NCBI GenBank assembly: GCA_964544885.1
Contig: CAZJDX010000016.1
Span: forward strand, 1 to 64,000
From: QQVM01 sp964544885
GTDB lineage: Bacteria; Bacteroidota; Bacteroidia; AKYH767-A; 2013-40CM-41-45
Reading direction: 5' to 3'
Length of the DNA: 64,000 nucleotides
The position numbers and the translations under genes are program-made. Positions within the stretch are counted from its first letter, which is position 1. The number at the start of each line of letters is the position of its first letter. Shown piece after piece: positions 61,701 through 64,000 of the stretch. The notes beneath the pieces were generated by a model. The model was not told the origin of the DNA, ran no database searches, and was given only the letters and a program-made list of their open reading frames with translations.

Positions 61701-64000
61701 GCAATTATCCGGTGACACTGAATGTAACTGACGCGAATGGATGTACAGCTAATACGACAACCACACTGACCGTAAACCCTCTGCCTATTGCCTTAATATC
61801 CGGACCTGGTGGTGCATGCGCATTCCCAGTTACCGTTACCATGACTGCCGTATCAGCACCGGGTTATACCTACTCATGGACACCATCAGGTACGGGTGCC
61901 TCCATAACCAACACTATAAATTCTGCCACAGCTTTTTCTGTTATTGTCACAAACGCCTTCGGATGCACCAATCAGTCAAATACAATTCTGGTTGATACGT
62001 CTGCTTGTGACTCTGTTCCGGGTTGCTTTGTAAATGACACGATTGATTTCACCAGCACACCTCCGGTTTGTCTCTCCCAGACTTATACGGCAATAGGAAC
62101 CGCCACACACACCGGTTGGTCATTTAGTGCAGGTGGTTCAGCAGGAGCAATTAGTCCGGTTACAGCTAATTACCCATATCCGGGAATCTTTCCGGTGACG
62201 GTGTATGGTGTTGCTTCAGGCTTTGACGCCAATGGCGATACCTGTACAAAGATTGTAGGCAAAACGCATATGAAAACGATTCCATTCGATGCGGATTTTG
62301 ATGTGAGTTTCCAGTGTAACGGACTTAACCAGATGCAGACCATCTTCACCAATACCAGTTTGTATCTCGGCAGTCCGGGAGCCTATACATGGACTTGGAA
62401 AGACAGCACGAACAATGCCATACTTTCTTCCGCATTCTCTCCGGTTCCGCAGCTTTTATCTTCAGGAACCCACCTGGTTTATCTGGCTATTTATGATCCG
62501 GTTACTTTGGCTACCTGTACACTGATGAAAACAATTGTGGTACCTGTGCCCATTGTTGCTGCATTTACAGTCTCCTCTCCGGTGTGTCAGGGAACAGCTG
62601 CCACCTTCACCGACATATCGGTGAATCTGGCTAATGAAACTTCCAGACTATTCAATAACGGTAATGGCGGGACCTCTCCGCAAAATCCGGCCAGTCTGAC
62701 GTACATAAATTCTGGTCCTTTCACAGCCACACTTACCGTCACCGATATATACGGATGTACTGATGTCGCGTCTCAGAATGTGAACGTACTCCCAGCTGCT
62801 ACCGGTACGATCACGGTTGGTCCGGCAAGTTGTGATTCTGTTCAGCTTACGGCTTCCGGTCCTGGTCCACATACCTGGAACATTATCAATCCTCCTCCAT
62901 TCCCAACGAATCCTGTGTACGTCAAGACGAGCGGATTCTACTCCGTTACAGCGGTGGATGGAAACGGATGTCCTTTCACTGTCGGTCCGGTTCAGGTTAC
63001 AGTTAATAATTCTCCGAATGTGATTGTATCCGGGAAAACTCAGTATTGTCAGGGAGAGAGTCTGGATATTAAAACACAGACCGCCGGTGTCAGCTTTGTC
63101 TGGAACCGGGTCGCGCCAACCTTCCTTGGTGGTGTAGGATTCTCACCCAACCTTAATATCATTGCAGGAACTGCCGGTACATTTACTTATCAGGTTATAG
63201 TTACGGGTGCAAATGGATGCAGTGGTTCGGCTTCTTATACAATTACTGTCGACCCGGTACCATCATCCGCTTCTATAATCGGTGGACCGCTTACATTCTG
63301 TAGCGGAGATTCAATTCTGCTTACGGTTAATCCTCCCGGCGTAAATTATCTGTGGTCAAAATCTCCGACACCGCCTTTATCATCTCCTTTCAATCTCAAT
63401 GACAGTTTGTATGTGAGTGCCAGTGGAACTTATTCGGTCATCGTTCAGACTGCCTCCGGCTGTGCGTATCCTGCCATTGCTCCGGTAACAGTCACCGTTA
63501 ATCCGGTGCCACCCGCTTTAATTACCGGAGATACTGTCTTGTGTGAGGGTGATAACCTGGTACTCAATTCGACACCGGATGGAAGCTCTACCTATGCGTG
63601 GAGTGGTCCGGGTGGAACCGGCAATACGAACCCATTCGTTTTACCGAATATCCAATTGGGCGATGCCGGACTCTATACACTTATTGTTACCAATTCATTT
63701 AGCTGCAGTTCAGTTGACTCGGTGAATGTGATTGTCAATCCAGCTCCGGCACCTCCTGTAATCGTTTCCAACCCGGGAGGAGTGCTCTGCGAAAGTGTGA
63801 TGTTTAACTTTAGTGTGCTTGGGCCACTTGGTCCTCCAATAGTTTATAACTGGAGTACCGGACAAATGGGTACCAGTATCAATGCGGCCATCCCGGGTGA
63901 TTATAGTGTAACTGCCACGAATCAATTTGGATGTGAAGCAGTCTCCAATGTTCTCACAATATATCCAAAACCTGATCTGACTTGTACGCCAAGCGGATGT
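58748..64000 (+). CDS. Very large secreted PKD/Ig-repeat protein, 3' end outside the window
   Basis: The frame is open from ATG 58748 to the last base (1751 codons, no stop), so the protein is partial at its C-terminus. The export signal is unusual: a hydrophobic helix at about 34-50 (LKFLIVLAMFIMAGISSYSQ) follows a 33-residue polar n-region. Next is a Cys-rich segment (DPLCSVRCCQATQPCNC, TACVTGLCPGNYMF, GGPCCTLNCADTTIC) and a Gly/Ser-rich linker (TGGGSSGTSGGAGG). After that come tandem PKD and PKD-like Ig modules of about 80-110 residues. Clear PKD copies lie near residues 799-845 (WDFGDAGTSGLQNPVHTYTS), 961-1010 and 1291-1350; many others show the 'YxWTVSGG...ITVxW' pattern. Such proteins in Bacteroidota usually end in a T9SS or gliding-type C-terminal domain. 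It is likely a surface adhesin or matrix protein. Confidence 0.85.
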   Translation, partial: MKAEIYPSNGAAPCSIHSYSILQFSERQDFSSRLKFLIVLAMFIMAGISSYSQAPLSAAVDPLCSVRCCQATQPCNCSAGVIVTGGVPPYTYLVFGNSGVVGNTACVTGLCPGNYMFDIRDFVGTNILYQVTVGGPCCTLNCADTTICFEVPDSLVKLKKPTFTGGGSSGTSGGAGGPLNPDTCAYDSIWNNSPGVFPVGTTVVTWYVAYNNTIDSCTQNVIRNPPSVYNISFTTSPPIVSGVINICNGQSITFTDNSTGTTGRLWNFGNGFYSTNQTNTQPGINYPPGTYYDTLTVFDACGIPHDTAFMVVVDSASGPEIYCISVVCPGDTVTYYTDAVCSTYTWTVSGGVFLTPPPPGSDSATVIWGTGPSGTIALNVSNCTPPLTCPFGTIKTVSIVPATIAVTGDTITCAGTKNCYSIPCIPGNTQEWMISPANAGTITGQGTCDICIDWAPGFFGFVTITVTYQNVLTGSGCTLPESCDDDHGCGGTGTLTVHVRPVFGISGPSKVCPNVTSSPFNGMNLTNNTVASGTSWKLVTPAPSVLTFANSALLNAYTWNAGSGIYQLTAYAPPNTYCNDSATVSVEVVNMLTPNNIQGPDTVCAGDTITYSVPPNMSGVGYSWTVSGGIITGPSNGSSVNIVWNPGGGTISVVQFLSSPPGCVSQSSAVFTVVTWPPFVMPSITASNINVCLKSNVTYSIPPALLSGATYIWSVVPATAGNIITANGTNQITVNWIDASNTPIWVKLKISRCTEDSVMFPVNLLPLPPVPDINFTPPYPCKNEQVFFTTTSAGPSWNWDFGDAGTSGLQNPVHTYTSAGNFNVQLYVTNSNGCSDTAYTTVTVEDIPVLPVITGGTNVCINNIITYSFTEPLFMGANYSWTLSAPVLGGVVSSGNSFITVHWTSPGVDTVKLHLQSNCLDTIIKYVVTINPLPNPGIVLPSPACVGSPLTFTGSGGVSYSWGFTGGSPSSSASQFPVVTYALTGNYPVTLNVTDANGCTANTTTTLTVNPLPIALISGPGGACAFPVTVTMTAVSAPGYTYSWTPSGTGASITNTINSATAFSVIVTNAFGCTNQSNTILVDTSACDSVPGCFVNDTIDFTSTPPVCLSQTYTAIGTATHTGWSFSAGGSAGAISPVTANYPYPGIFPVTVYGVASGFDANGDTCTKIVGKTHMKTIPFDADFDVSFQCNGLNQMQTIFTNTSLYLGSPGAYTWTWKDSTNNAILSSAFSPVPQLLSSGTHLVYLAIYDPVTLATCTLMKTIVVPVPIVAAFTVSSPVCQGTAATFTDISVNLANETSRLFNNGNGGTSPQNPASLTYINSGPFTATLTVTDIYGCTDVASQNVNVLPAATGTITVGPASCDSVQLTASGPGPHTWNIINPPPFPTNPVYVKTSGFYSVTAVDGNGCPFTVGPVQVTVNNSPNVIVSGKTQYCQGESLDIKTQTAGVSFVWNRVAPTFLGGVGFSPNLNIIAGTAGTFTYQVIVTGANGCSGSASYTITVDPVPSSASIIGGPLTFCSGDSILLTVNPPGVNYLWSKSPTPPLSSPFNLNDSLYVSASGTYSVIVQTASGCAYPAIAPVTVTVNPVPPALITGDTVLCEGDNLVLNSTPDGSSTYAWSGPGGTGNTNPFVLPNIQLGDAGLYTLIVTNSFSCSSVDSVNVIVNPAPAPPVIVSNPGGVLCESVMFNFSVLGPLGPPIVYNWSTGQMGTSINAAIPGDYSVTATNQFGCEAVSNVLTIYPKPDLTCTPSGC

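Overview
The window looks like chromosomal DNA of a free-living member of the Bacteroidota. Four signals support this. About ten secreted proteins end in type IX secretion (T9SS) sorting domains (xYPNPxxxxLxV...GxYxLxx...K) or in the gliding-motility-associated C-terminal domain (NAFTPNGDGxN). Several genes are preceded by the Bacteroidota promoter element TAnnTTTG, and rpmH has the full TTTG-N19-TAnnTTTG form. The elongation factor P has a PGNLRAF-type loop. CarB and Tgt are variants that I recall from this phylum. Base composition and gene style are even across the window. I see no tRNA, rRNA, CRISPR array, insertion sequence, prophage or recognisable defence system.

Layout. 1-9.0 kb: secreted beta-helix and sorting-domain proteins on the minus strand, with a small fatty-acid-hydroxylase-type membrane protein (4.0-4.7 kb) and a small secreted protein. 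9.0-18.7 kb: housekeeping genes (TonB-like domain protein, efp, rRNA m5C methyltransferase, L,D-transpeptidase, valS, predicted aminopeptidase, HEAT-like protein). 18.7-22.7 kb: a 1325-residue secreted CotH-kinase protein. 23-28.8 kb: central carbon metabolism (fused acyl-CoA mutase IcmF, PEP synthase). 28.9-39.2 kb: more secreted proteins (gliding-type adhesin, c-heme/copper monooxygenase, PQQ sugar dehydrogenase) interleaved with AlkD-like, MmcQ/YjbR and arginine-deiminase-like genes. 39.4-49 kb: a housekeeping block (LptF/G permease, tgt, glycosyltransferase, ECF sigma factor, rsmG, SdpI-like, rpmH, alpha/beta hydrolase, carB, DUF4834-like). 50-56 kb: a probable surface-glycan operon (YfhO-like, GT4, asnB). 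56-64 kb: an interrupted T9SS protein, a cyanophycinase, and a very large PKD-repeat protein that runs off the right edge.

Most noteworthy points. (1) An 11-base poly-G/C tract lies between the start codon and the signal-peptide core of the 975-3889 beta-helix protein and puts the gene out of frame; 9 or 12 bases would restore it. It is either a phase-variable switch or a homopolymer assembly error. (2) The T9SS protein at 55906-57321 is broken by one in-frame TGA. (3) A continuous reading frame of 1751 codons fills 58748-64000 and has no end in the window. (4) CarB stops where the allosteric domain would begin. (5) Tgt lacks the zinc cysteines of the family. (6) EF-P has Asn where the modified Lys/Arg usually sits. 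(7) A TonB C-terminal domain is encoded with no membrane anchor. I found no clearly new multi-gene system; the poly-G tract is the best candidate for something undescribed.
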